A DNA stretch of 21,068 nt from Apophysomyces variabilis (lineage: Eukaryota > Mucoromycota > Mucoromycetes > Mucorales > Mucoraceae), in NCBI GenBank assembly GCA_002749535.1, contig MZZL01000015.1, forward strand, positions 3,590 to 24,657, written 5' to 3'. Below the pieces are notes generated by a model. That model was not told the DNA's origin and searched no databases. It was given only the letters and a program-made list of their open reading frames with translations. Of this stretch, positions 1 to 7,646 are shown one piece after another. How positions within the stretch are numbered: the first letter of the stretch is position 1; each line of letters opens with the position of its first letter. Made by a program: the position numbers and the translations under genes.

Positions 1-632
1 TTTCGAATTGTTTTACCAGACACAAGAACAGCATTGGGTTGCAAGGTGTTGATCAAACTATGGAAATGAATAGAGTCGACTTCAGAGAATGGTTGATCAT
101 TGGCAACTATCCATTGCGCAAGTTTTTTTCAAAAGTCATTCTGGTCAAAGGGCTTAGGCTGCGAGCTAAAAAAAATAAGTATATACATAAGTACAGCATG
201 AAATATAAGGTGTAGCTCACCTGTTAAAGTATTTGTTCAGGCCTGTTGTTGTTCAACCCATTGCACTGGTGTGCTCCTTGTGATGTTTGTTTTTCAAATG
301 CAACAATGCTTGTTTGGTACTTCCACCATGGCAATTGACGATGACTTCTGTATTTTTTCTAATTACTCTAGTAAGAATCCAGAGACATAATGGTAATTGT
401 AAACGTACCCTTCACACAACTTGCATTGAGCACGTTTTACTTGCTCTGTCCATTCTAGCTTTTTGAAGAACTGCCATACAATACTTGTTGTTTGTTTTCG
501 CTTTTGTCCAGTACGTGGTGATGCTGATGATTCTGAAACGGAGATGCTTTGAATGTCATCAGTTAAAGTACTTGGAGCTCCAGCAAGTGAGAAAGAATCA
601 CCGATGGAGTTTACTTCTTCATGAAAGGACAT
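1..632 (-). pseudogene. hAT-family transposase, N-terminal part, broken, runs off window
   Basis: Start ATG at 632-630. I read three exons on the minus strand: 632-409, 358-221 and 165 to beyond base 1. Two GT-AG introns (408-359, 50 nt; 220-166, 55 nt) keep the frame. Exon 1 has a basic patch (GQKRKQ) and then a BED-type zinc finger: VWQFFKKLEW, the CKLC pair, and in exon 2 CHGGSTKQALLHLKNKHH supplying the His ligands. Exon 3 reads KKLAQWIVANDQPFSEVDS, the familiar 'W-hydrophobic-dQPFs' stretch after the BED finger in hAT transposases. In the family the BED finger binds DNA at the element ends and the RNase H-like core cuts; the core lies outside the window. Two in-frame TGA codons (255-253 and 131-129) break the gene. 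The family call rests on the BED plus QPFS pattern; the exon joins are my inference from splice sites and frame. Confidence 0.72.
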
Positions 633-639
633 TCTTGCA

Positions 640-840
640 ATTGTGCTTAAGAAAAAAATAGAAAAAACAGAGAAACGGAAAAAAAATAAATGGAGAAATA
701 TAAAAACAGGCTAACGTAAAGAAGAAAAAGAAAAATGGAGAAAACAGAAAAACAGAAAAAGAAAAGAAAAGGATAAAGATGAAGAAGAACAAGAGAGCAA
801 AATAAATAAAAAAATTTTTTTTCAGTCACAAAAGAGAACG
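640..840. repeat. Purine-rich (A/G) low-complexity tract
   Basis: About 200 bases are almost only A and G on the plus strand, with repeated GAAAAA, GGAGAAA and AAGAAG words. It lies directly upstream of the minus-strand hAT start codon, so in the direction of that gene it is a pyrimidine-rich leader. The open frame on the minus strand here is just a Phe/Leu/Ser-rich low-complexity reading and is not a credible gene. Confidence 0.7.
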
Positions 841-884
841 TGTTCCTTAGTAATAAAGTTAATAACTTGCATGATAAGCCCAAA

Positions 885-1120
885 GGTGTTTAAAGGGCCC
901 ATGGGCCCTTCAAAGGCCCATGGGAAAGTGGGAAAATGGGAAAATGGGACTCAATCTGGGCCGGGTCAATCTGGGCTGGGTCAATCTGGGCCGGGTTAAT
1001 CTGGGCTGAGCCTATATATTGGCCCAGTTCCCATTGGGCCATAAAATTTGGGCCCGATCTATGGACCAAGTCCCGGTGGGCCAGGCTGAACTGGGCCGGG
1101 CTTCAGGCTTTCCCGGCCCA
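885..1120. repeat. GC-rich palindromic tract with short tandem repeats
   Basis: A GC-rich island in AT-rich surroundings. It holds a perfect 18-bp palindrome at 893-910 (AAGGGCCCATGGGCCCTT), a GGGAAAAT-type run at 921-948, four copies of a 15-bp unit at 951-1010 (TCAATCTGGGCCGGG and variants), and a perfect 9-bp inverted repeat around an 11-nt loop at 1092-1120 (TGGGCCGGG / CCCGGCCCA). GGGCCC and GGCCCA words recur throughout. Open frames across it on both strands are Trp/Gly/Ala-rich repeat translations and were not called. It ends just before the truncated transposase fragment, so it may be a subterminal or insertion-junction sequence. Confidence 0.7.
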
Positions 1121-1157
1121 CATTCAAGCCTTAGTTGTGGTGGAAGGTTTGGAATAA

Positions 1158-2283
1158 GAAGAAACTCAGAGAGCTTTAATAGATCTGGTTGTTGCTTGTC
1201 AGTTGAGTCTGCAGTGGACATACACTGATTTGGACTTAGATGTCATTGAGAGGTAAGTAATGTGAATGAAAATAATGAGATAGACTGACCTTTACCTTTT
1301 TTGATTCAGAAATATCTCGAAGTGGCAAGCTTTCTTGGTCCGCAAGTACAACAACAACAAGGGAACTTTGAAGCCTCCAGTGTTTACAATTACTCAACAT
1401 TATCTGTCCCACATAGCCTCCACCATGCGCAACCTGGGTCCACTTCGTTCCATCTCTGCAAGGTGTATGGAATGCACCAACGGTTTGTACAAAAAAATGA
1501 TCCATTCCATGTCAGCGCCTGGTATGAACGCCAGTAATGTTGTGAAGCATATAGCAGCATTCTGTTTCCTTGAGAGGGTTCATCTGCAACTACAAGAAGC
1601 TATAGCATACGATGAGCTCTCCTATCTTGCTGCAAGACGAGGTTCAACAGAGCCTCAGATATGGAGACCATATCAGGACGAAACTGATATCCAAAGCTTC
1701 GAAGGAGTTGTAGGTGTTGCTGGTCAGACATTCTGTAATCTGCTCGCTGCCTTTTGGATCCACCAAGGTAAATTCATGTCTGACGCAACCCCACGCAGCG
1801 TCATTTCGCAATTACACCCTCAGTTCCTCGCATCCGGTCGTATATGGAAAGACAGTTGCGTTTATTCCAGCAAGCTGCACGATAACCACCATGGTTCTGC
1901 CCGATGCAATTTGTTGGCGCTGTATGAGCTTGCGAGGATAAAGTAAGTCTTTGCTTTTATGTTATTGCATTGCAACTTACATCTTTTCATTTCATCTTAT
2001 TAGCAATGCTGGACAAGAGGTGTGTGAGATGTTCCTTGGTGAGACTCAATTCTATGTTTATCACCAGCATCAGGGAGACAGGCAGATTCTTGCAGTCGTC
2101 CGCTTCTACAAGAACATAAATCAGCAGAGCAATCACTTCCCAGTGCTTTCAAAAACCGCATCTGACAGGGGGGTGTTGAAGGTGGTTGATGTTGACAGAT
2201 TGAGAAGCACAGCTGGACTGGTGACAAGCCTTGAATCCAACAATCGCTTTCACGTTGTTTGGCCTTATGGCAAGATGCACTAG
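1158..2283 (+). pseudogene. Tnp2-like (CACTA-type) transposase, C-terminal fragment
   Basis: Exons read as 1158-1252, 1310-1942 and 2004-2283, with GT-AG introns at 1253-1309 (57 nt) and 1943-2003 (61 nt) that keep one frame. The block FTITQHYLSHIASTMRNLGP with a following SARCMECTNGLYKK resembles the 'H-hydrophobic-GPL-(Y)SxRxxER' region (DUF4218-like) found C-terminal to Tnp2 in many fungal and plant CACTA transposases. The third exon ends in a beta-rich tail (YVYHQHQGDRQILAVVRFY ... VDRLRSTAGLV). The frame has a stop at 1155-1157 and no catalytic domain precedes it, so the gene is truncated at its 5' end near the GC-rich tract. Its sequence differs clearly from the full Tnp2 gene at 12238-15294, so it is a different subfamily. 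The frame from 1158 on has no internal stop. Confidence 0.6.
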
Positions 2284-2297
2284 GCGGTCAAGTTTGG

Positions 2298-2482
2298 AAA
2301 CCCTTCTTCTTTAGGGTAGTTACTTTTTTTTTCTTCCATCGTTCTAAATTATGTTTTTCTCTTCCACCTTTTTGGGTCTCTTCTTTTGTTTCTCCTTTTT
2401 TTTTACCTTTTTTATTTGCTGACCTTTTTCTACCCTCAAAATATTTCTGTTCCTCTTCTTTGTTTTTCTTCACTGTATAGAA
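2298..2482. repeat. Pyrimidine-rich (T/C) low-complexity tract
   Basis: About 180 bases of T/C-rich sequence directly follow the stop codon of the transposase fragment. With the purine tract at 640-840 it brackets the fragment in mirror-like polarity. Open frames here are Phe/Leu-rich or Lys/Glu-rich readings of the tract and are rejected. Confidence 0.6.
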
Positions 2483-2483
2483 T

Positions 2484-2873
2484 CTATAGATTAGTCATTG
2501 CTTGAACCTCTTTGTTACATAAAACTTCTGACAAAACTACCCGTTATCACTTTAAGTCCTAGTCATCAGTAACTACGGCTTGTCCACGTTATCATTTTGG
2601 AGAATCTTGTGCAGCACTGGTACACACGGTATGCCAAAGTCAACTATAGTCATTGGCTTATCAGTTATCTTCTGCAAAGGGTTACTACCAGTAGCTAGCT
2701 GCTGACATTGAGAGTATATGGTACCTGTAAGAGTAGAAGTGAGCCAAGTTTAGTTTTTGCGCATGTCGAATCCAGATCAAAAAGGAAAAGCGTGATGCTT
2801 TCAACTAATTGAGTTGTCACCTGTCATATGAATATGCCGTCTTCCGAATGACTTTGCAAGCATCAGTAAAGAT
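2484..2873. other. Unassigned non-coding spacer
   Basis: No open frame of note, repeat or RNA gene recognised. Composition is ordinary AT-rich. Confidence 0.5.
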
Positions 2874-3316
2874 CCCTACTTTCAGTGAACCTTCCCTACT
2901 TTAAGTGAGCGCTTCCCTACTTTTAGTGAACTTTCACTACTTTAAGTGAGCGCTTCCCTACTTTTAGTGAACTTTCACTACTTTAAGTGAGTGCTTCCCT
3001 ACTTTTAGTGATTTTCACTACTTTAAGTGAGCGCTTCCCTACTTTTAGTGAACTTTCACTACTTTAAGTGAGCGCTTCCCTACTTTTAGTGAACTTTCAC
3101 TACTTTAAGTGAATGCTTCCCTACTTTTAGTGAACTTTTACTATTTTAAGTGAACCCTTCCCTACTTTTAGTGATTTTCCCTACTTTTAGTAAGATTTTC
3201 CCTACTTTTAGTGAATATTCACTATTTTCAGTGATTTTCACTACTTTTAGTGAATATTCACTATTTTCAGTGATTTTCACTACTTTTAGTGAATTTTCCC
3301 TACTTTTAGTGGATCC
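2874..3316. repeat. Minisatellite, 22 units of 19-21 bp, hairpin-prone
   Basis: I count 22 consecutive units built on YACTACTTTNAGTGA. In units 3-14 two alternating types form a ~41-bp higher-order repeat: CCCTACTTTTAGTGAACTTT and CACTACTTTAAGTGAGCGCTT. The last third changes to 19-20 bp units with TGATTTT or TGAATATT tails. Many units hold an inverted repeat such as TCACTA-CTTT-TAGTGA, able to form a small stem-loop on either strand. The array stops abruptly at GGATCC (3311-3316). Open frames on both strands inside it only read the repeat and are not genes. Confidence 0.92.
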
Positions 3317-3575
3317 TGTTACCGTAGTGAATAAAGACACAGTCCAGACTCAGGAACTCAGAGATAACCTTTTTACCATGACTAAACGAAAATCTACCAT
3401 TGGCTATCCCAATGAAAAACTTTTCTTCATCATGAATATGTTTACTGATTAGTTTATTATCTGTGTCAAAGAAATTATGATCTAATAACCGCTCACAGTA
3501 TAAATAAGACTTGGAATCTAATCTTAATAAAAAAACTCTTTTCTCAAGTCTCAAGGATTTATTCTTGTTATCCAT
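3306..3575 (-). CDS. Unrecognised small open frame (doubtful)
   Basis: An 89-residue frame starting with ATG and immediately downstream (same strand, different frame) of the BED-finger remnant at 3579-3857. It is rich in Lys, Phe and Leu and shows no motif I recognise; its last codons run into the minisatellite. It could be a decayed second exon of that hAT gene or chance coding in AT-rich DNA. I cannot choose between these from the sequence. Confidence 0.2.
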   Translation of the reverse strand: MDNKNKSLRLEKRVFLLRLDSKSYLYCERLLDHNFFDTDNKLISKHIHDEEKFFIGIANGRFSFSHGKKVISEFLSLDCVFIHYGNRIH

Positions 3576-3578
3576 TTT

Positions 3579-3857
3579 TTATCTTAAATTTCCCTCAGAT
3601 TCCACACATATGGTACACAAAGCTATCTTCAACTTTGAACTATTATCCCAGTTAAGTAGTTTAAACCACTTCCAAACAACACTAGTATGTGTGCTAGTCA
3701 TGGTGGCAGAAGAGGTACTAGCTGTAACTGACGTGGAAGACTCTTGAGATTGTAAGCGGTTTGGAGAATCAATTTGCAAGGAAATAATAATTGATTCTTC
3801 ATCACTGTCTGCTTCAGTAATTCTTGGACGCTTTTTATTTCACTTATGAATAGACAT
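3579..3857 (-). pseudogene. hAT-family transposase, BED-finger N-terminal remnant
   Basis: Read from an ATG at 3857-3855, which is in frame with the rest but followed by an in-frame TGA at 3842-3840. The next residues include a basic patch (NKKRPR) that could be a nuclear signal, an acidic and Ser/Thr-rich stretch, and SVVWKWFKLLNWDNSSK followed by CTIC, the first half of a BED zinc finger. The frame ends at 3579 before the His ligands appear, so either an intron starts near 3600 or the gene is broken there. The layout (basic patch, Ser/Thr-rich linker, VW-F-L, C-x2-C) matches the hAT remnant at 1-632, but the sequences differ enough to be separate families. No hAT catalytic core is visible downstream. 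Confidence 0.6.
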
Positions 3858-4308
3858 GTCTTAAAGGTACAGACACTCTACTATAACTACACATTTAATT
3901 TATAGCTTTTTTGCAAGTTACATGGATCGTCATCACAATACACTATGAAAAAACATATGTATGTTAAAAAATTGATCAACACTATATCTAACCAAATATT
4001 GAACAATTTCGTATTAATTTCTGTAACGAAGCTCTAATATATATATTATCATGTCATTGTAAGGGTGATTACAGCTAGGATATGCATCCAAAAAAGTATA
4101 ATGCTTAGTTGCTCAAATTGCTATAGAGAATTTATAAATTTGGTAAGTGAACAGTGATTACTACAGAAATCTAAGATAAGAGTTTACCTTTCAAAAACTT
4201 TTTTATACCAAATGCTACTGTTACTTGAAAATAGTATGGCATATAATGTTAAAAGAAAAAACAATTATCAATGATAACAATATGAAGAATAGAATACCAC
4301 CTTACAAA
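3858..4308. other. AT-rich spacer without recognisable content
   Basis: Strongly AT-rich, no usable open frame, no tRNA and no clear repeat. It is the host or older-element sequence into which the small CACTA element inserted. Confidence 0.5.
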
Positions 4309-4311
4309 TAA

Positions 4312-5659
4312 CACTGTGGTTGAAGGGTAATTCTACCACCTTTATACCATATAGTAGAATCTCTGATTCCACCCACTTTCCACCCAGGTGGTAGAATTTC
4401 TTATATTACCACATTTTTCTCTCCACCCAAACGCTGTTACTTTAGCAGACATGCATACAAAATTAAGTTACCACAGCAAAACTAGTGCATTCACATTTCC
4501 TAGGAACTGTATAATTATTTATATCACGCGCTTCTAACATGGTTTCTTTTTTTTACAGAGTTATTTGTGTTTTCCTTTTATTCATCCTTTTCTTTTGCAA
4601 ACTTTTTCCTCTATACCATTTTTTGTTTCATAGTGTTTTACCACTTCTTCATCAGAAAACTTACTTTGAAAACGTTGCTAGTATATGATCCTAATAATAT
4701 GCAACCTTGATCTAAAAGCATACCCTTTGCTGGTAAGCTTTTATCTTCATTTTATAGCATCTCATTCTTTTTTTTTGATAGCTAGAATGATCACTACATT
4801 ATAGAAGAGCTTGCTTCTTACTTTTAATAAGGTATTTTGATTGATTGACCTAAATGTAACTAATCTTGACTTTTTGATTATTATATAGAGTAGCTTTTGT
4901 TTCTTAACAAAATGAAAACAGAGAAAGATGACATACTTTTTAATGGTACAGATACTTTTTTACATCGTAATTTAATTACTTGGCAAGGTAACTTTTTGTA
5001 GGCCTATACGTAATGCTGCCATTCATTATTGCATGCTGGCTTAGGTATGCTACTGTGTGTTAGCTTTTAGTACGTTTTACTAATTGTCATTTTTAAAAGC
5101 TATGCTTCTTTAACCTTCAGTAATTAGGTAAGATAATATAAAACTAAGTATAAAGTTAGCTATTTGTTAGTATATTATGCTACATAGCTCCAAGAAAATA
5201 AAAGTGTCTGTTTTTTTCCTATATATATAGCTAAAGAAGCTTCCTTATATATGATAAAGAAGTGTATCTTAATGGCTAAAATAATGTACACAATGAAAAG
5301 AACATCCAATCAGATAGACTAGATAAAAATCAGTAGCTCCAATAGAATGTATCGTTGTAGGCAAGTTAATCTAATAAAAAGTGCTTGAATAAAGGAATAT
5401 GGTCGAATGAAACTAAAACGTTAGCCTCTAATGCATACTACTTGATCCAATAACATCAATGTAATGGTCTCTGTCATATAGCAGTTCATCCAATTGTTGA
5501 ACTTAGGGGGGTAGAAAGGTGGTGGAAGGTACATTTCACAAACCTTTGAAGAGATTCCACCACATGGTGGAAAAGCGGTGGAAAGGTAGTGGAAAGGTGG
5601 TGGAATCTGAGATTCCACCAAGTTTCTACTGATGGTAGAATCTTTTTTTGACCGCAGTG
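4312..5659. mobile_element. Non-autonomous CACTA element (internal-deletion derivative)
   Basis: 1348 bp with CACTG ends. Left end CACTGTGGTTGAAGGGTAAT; the right end, reversed, begins CACTGCGGTCAAAAAAAGAT, and both continue with ATTCTACCA. It is flanked by a 3-bp direct repeat TAA (4309-4311 and 5660-5662), as expected for CACTA transposition. Both arms match the 5.6-kb element at 12028-17669: about the first 180 bp match its left arm, and from about 4490 on it follows the large element's right arm (shared CAAACTTTTTCCTCTA, TTTGCTGGTAAGCTTTTATC, AACCTTTGAAGAGATTCCAC). The missing middle corresponds to roughly 12195-16485, the coding part. It carries no gene; short minus-strand frames near 5421-5689 only read the GGTGGAA subterminal repeats. 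Confidence 0.88.
5520..5650. repeat. Subterminal GGTGGAA / GGTAGAATC repeats of the small CACTA element
   Basis: Dense copies of GGTGGAA, GGTAGAA and their reverse complements, including the near-palindrome TTCCACCACATGGTGGAA at 5554-5571. Such subterminal arrays are the usual binding sites of CACTA transposition proteins. The left arm (4327-4412) has a sparser set (TTCTACCACC, CCACCCAGGTGGTAGAA). Confidence 0.75.
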
Positions 5660-5803
5660 TAATTCTTTGTTTGCATATACTATAAGCAAAAATAAAATAC
5701 TACAAACTGATTAAATAAAACTATTTTACTTGTTATGAGTGTTTTTTCTCCAATAATACTTTATAGATAATAATTTTCTTTTTGAAAACCAAAACTACTA
5801 TCA

Positions 5804-6120
5804 TGACTGACAGTCTAATTGGTTGGGTTGGAACAGTTTACATGAACCAAGATTGGTCCAAAATATATAAACTGAGACTATTGGTCCAAGGGGTTCAGTC
5901 CAAAACTTACAGACTGAGATCGACAGGATGGTTCAGTATAGGTTAGTATTAGGATGGTCAGTCTAAAATTGTAAGCCTTATTAATAACTACCCCAACCCA
6001 CTTTTACCCGCATACGTTTCTAAAGATATTTAAAGAGAACAATCATTTGTGAAATAAAGAACAACTTTTTTTAGTCTCACTTATTTTGAGCATTCTGTTA
6101 TTTTCGTTTTATACGTTATG
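5804..6120 (+). repeat. LTR of Ty3/gypsy copy A (start uncertain)
   Basis: The right-hand ~130 bp (about 5985-6117) are close to identical, in inverted orientation, to the LTR at 18027-18377, which is independently bounded by a polypurine tract. This part includes a TATA-like TATTTAAAGAGA, an AATAAAGAAC motif and the TTCGTTTTATAC end. It leads straight into a T-rich leader and the gag start. The left boundary is not clear: TG at 5804 is only a candidate, and the U3 part does not resemble the other copy. The 5850-5977 part holds three degenerate direct repeats of the type GGTCAGTCTAAAA..AGACTGAGA. Confidence 0.55.
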
Positions 6121-6153
6121 TTTTTTAAGCAAATACTTATTTTCCCTTTATCC

Positions 6154-7248
6154 ATGATGTCCCAAATGAATTTGTCAAGCCCTCTATCCTCATATGCTCA
6201 AGTCATTGCTAGAACAAAAAGCATATCTAGCCAAGTCACTGAGAACATGAATGTGGACGCTGCAAACACACCATTGTCAGCTAAACAACATACTGATGTG
6301 GCTATTAGGGAGGTTTCTGAATGTCTAACTACCCTTGATAAGAAAATTGCCTCGTCATCCATATCAGCTAAGGAGAAAGAAGCTGCTAGACAAGCTTATT
6401 ATAAAGCCAACCAAGACTTGGATTTGCTCTTACAAACTAAGAGTAAATTGGTATCATCAAAAAACAAGCATCATCAAGTAACCTACCAGCTATCCTGTAT
6501 TGTTTCCAAGGATCTTCCTCTGCTACAGTGGATAAGAAATGTGGTAGACCCTACCAAGACAGTGTTTACATCAATCTAGGAATGTTTGGACAAGTTAGAA
6601 GATATTGTCTTGTCATATGGCCAAGAACTTGATGATAGCTGGCATCGTTTGTTGCTATATACACTCTCTTCTAAACAACGCTCATGGTTCAATGCCTATC
6701 TCCAGAAGGTGCCTCATTTGCCATGGTTGTATGTATGAAACACTCTTTTGCAAAAGTACAGTATCAATGATGCAGAACGTCAAGCAAGCTTTACTCAAGA
6801 ATTGATCACAATGAAAATGTCAAGAAATGAATCTGTAGAGAAGTACACTGACCATTTCCAAAAGGTGCACTATGAGGCAGGTGTAAATGATGACTGAGTA
6901 ATGGCTATCCTCTATATAAATTCCTTGCTTTCTGAGCTGTCTCAGCAAGTTAAACTTGCTCAAGTCAATTTACCCATTGAACAAAGGTGCACAGTAGACC
7001 AGGCTGCTGCCATGGCAAGAGCTCTTTATCTGCAAGTTGTCCGTCCTGTCTCTTCTGGCACCCCTACAGGATCTTTAGAACTGAAAGGTTTAAAATTGGT
7101 TTCATGCGCTCCTCAGTGTAAAGATCAACACTGTCATATTTATGGTAAAGGTTCACATTGTCGTATCCAACATCCTTTTCATAGTGATTTAGCCATGTTT
7201 TCTGAATCTTGGCAATGTCTCAGCTATAGCCAGGTGAACTTCTTGTAA
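6154..7248 (+). pseudogene. gag: Ty3/gypsy copy A Gag, degenerate
   Basis: A single frame runs through this region with three in-frame stops: TAG 6577-6579, TGA 6736-6738 and TGA 6895-6897. There is no frameshift. I take ATG 6154 as the start because the preceding T-rich leader (AAGCAAATAC...) aligns with the leader before copy B's gag ATG at 7647; the frame is open from 6118. Reading through the stops, the protein parallels copy B's Gag: LPLLQWIRNV against LPFFQWVGYE, QRSWFNAYL against HRSWFEVHL, NDAERQASFTQEL against QDAERLSNLTDEL, and a CHIYGKGSH motif against CHIHGKGRH. Gag would form the cytoplasmic particle. Homology fades after about 7195, shortly before the presumed LTR of copy B, so A was probably cut by B; no A protease or pol is in the window. 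Confidence 0.8.
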
Positions 7249-7257
7249 AACTTTTCA

Positions 7258-7602
7258 TGTTACATGAGATCACATATTCATCTCCGATTCTGACTTTCGG
7301 TATCTGAAAAAAGAACTTTTTGTTCCTAGCTTTCTTACCAATTACTAGGAACTATCATTGTCTTATCCTTAACACCAATAACACTTGATTCTTCAATTGT
7401 ACCATTGGTTTATGTTACAGACAATTGGATGAAAACTTTTCTTCTTATGTTATTGGTTTACAAGAAGTTTCACACTTATAGTCCCGATCATTCAACTAGA
7501 AAACTATAAAAGAAAAGCACTTGAAAATAAAGAACATTATCTCAGTCTCGCTGATTCCATCGGTTATCCTTTCTTTATTTTAATCTCACTTTTGACACTT
7601 CA
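7258..7602 (+). repeat. 5' LTR of Ty3/gypsy copy B (boundaries approximate)
   Basis: About 345 bp running from TGTTACATGAG to TTGACACTTCA, close to the 351-bp LTR of copy C. The end part (AATAAAGAACATTATCTCAGTCTCGCT) aligns with the AATAAAG..CAGTCTCGCT section of the copy C LTR. A TG...CA boundary is plausible but no second LTR of B is in the window to confirm it. The expected 3' LTR would lie beyond the minus-strand copy C. Confidence 0.5.
7505..7531 (+). promoter_or_regulatory. TATA box and AATAAA signal in the copy B LTR
   Basis: TATAAAAG at 7505-7512 is followed about 14 bases later by AATAAA (7526-7531). This order suits an LTR U3/R junction, with transcription starting around 7535 and the AATAAA serving 3' end formation in the other LTR. 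Assigned from motif and position only. Confidence 0.45.
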
Positions 7603-7646
7603 TTTTTTTTCAGCAAATTCTTTTTTTTCTTTTATTTTCACTTACC

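Noticed and set aside
647..883. Minus-strand frame rich in Phe, Leu and Ser that looks like a membrane protein
   Set aside because: It is the translation of a purine/pyrimidine low-complexity tract; no start context or family pattern.
936..1228. Overlapping frames on both strands with repeated SIWAG or similar residues
   Set aside because: They only translate the GC-rich 15-bp tandem repeat and neighbouring palindromic DNA.
2874..3316. CRISPR-like array
   Set aside because: Units are contiguous without unique spacers, and the context is a eukaryotic transposon-rich region.
3146..3452. Frames with repeated FSEYSLFSVIF or SLKVVKITENSEY
   Set aside because: Read-through of the minisatellite on both strands; each repeat unit happens to lack stops.
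5421..5689. Minus-strand frames rich in Pro, His and Phe (also at 17379-17673)
   Set aside because: They translate the GGTGGAA subterminal repeats of the two CACTA elements.
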